From: an uncultured Collinsella sp.
GTDB lineage: Bacteria; Actinomycetota; Coriobacteriia; Coriobacteriales; Coriobacteriaceae
Reading direction: 5' to 3'
Length of the DNA stretch: 31,094 nucleotides
NCBI GenBank assembly: GCA_937925715.1
Contig: CALAMG010000005.1
Location: forward strand, 1-31,094
The notes beneath the pieces were generated by a model. The model worked only from the letters and a program-made list of their open reading frames with translations, ran no database searches and was not told the DNA's origin. The position numbers and the translations under genes were made by a program. Below are positions 30,924 to 31,094 of this stretch, piece by piece; within the stretch, counting starts at the first letter, position 1; every line of letters begins with the position of its first letter.

Positions 30924-31063
30924 GTTGCGGCGTTTTACCAAACGCCGCAACTGCTCGACGCTGCAAGCCCGCCAGAGCGGCAATCTGCCTTTCAACTTCG
31001 GCGGCATGACCAAAAGGTCAATGCCGCCTCGTTTCAAGGCACCTTGCTCGCTCTGGCGGGCTT
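30924..31063 (+). ncRNA. 140-nt covarying structured element, copy 2
   Basis: Same plan as 27487-27626: P0 30924-30935/30940-30951; linker TGCTCGACGCTGC; P1 30965-30978/31050-31063; P2 30986-30991/31036-31041; P3 31000-31007/31021-31028; P4 GACC/GGTC at 31008-31019 with an unpaired A at 31020. P0 differs from copy 1 by one compensated pair (A-T to G-C); P2 and P3 arms differ at several paired positions; and P1 arms are largely unrelated in sequence but fully complementary. It follows a lipoprotein stop codon by 3 bp. Function unknown. Confidence 0.7.
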
Positions 31064-31094
31064 TCGCTCATATGACCCAATCCGCTGTCAAGAG

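Overview
The window looks like chromosome of a high-GC Gram-positive anaerobe of the Coriobacteriia, most likely Collinsella or a close relative. This is inferred from GC-rich codon use, a membrane-bound LuxR-type regulator of the kind abundant in that class, a DUF4867 gene, an Nramp-related transporter of the type described from Eggerthella, and many families of intergenic palindromic repeats. No rRNA, complete tRNA, CRISPR array or insertion-sequence transposase was seen.

Layout. 1-3519: a leader that starts with a yybP-ykoY (Mn2+) riboswitch-like aptamer, then an operon of an MgtE-like protein and an Nramp-related divalent-metal transporter, closed by a strong terminator. 3520-4010: a roughly 228-bp inverted-repeat element and a terminator. 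4011-6227 (-): OatA-like cell-surface O-acyltransferase with an SGNH domain. 6320-8972: ribokinase, nucleoside hydrolase and LuxS, which together suggest ribose/nucleoside salvage and S-ribosylhomocysteine recycling. 9108-11366: a DUF4867 gene, then a lone AAA+ ATPase (-) bracketed by two diverged ~250-bp direct repeats; the second repeat carries a frameshifted scrap of the DUF4867 3' end. 11520-12950: a GH1 6-phospho-beta-glucosidase. 13093-17089: two consecutive membrane sensor proteins and a NarL-type response regulator. 17199-21497 (-): a four-gene operon of three zinc-ribbon proteins (one an SPFH protein) and a lipoprotein, resembling the Bacillus ydjGHI envelope-stress set. 21875-23419: an MFS-like membrane domain and a LuxR helix-turn-helix in the same frame, separated by one TAA stop. 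23601-26369 (-): MgtA-type Mg2+ P-type ATPase with a long leader containing a well-signalled 23-codon ORF. 26807-27487: pyrE. 27841-29013 (-): a lower-GC Fic protein flanked by two direct copies of a 70-bp palindromic repeat. 29590-30920: a glucose-type PTS EIIA and a lipoprotein.

Two themes stand out. One is divalent-cation homeostasis: three transport-related genes (MgtE-like, Nramp-related, MgtA) lie in one window, and both transcription units have elaborate leaders. The other is structured repeats. The best is a 140-nt element placed directly after the stop codons of pyrE and of the last lipoprotein. Its two copies have identical length and nearly identical loops, while most helix arms differ and remain complementary, which is strong evidence for selection on RNA or ssDNA structure. 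Function is unknown.
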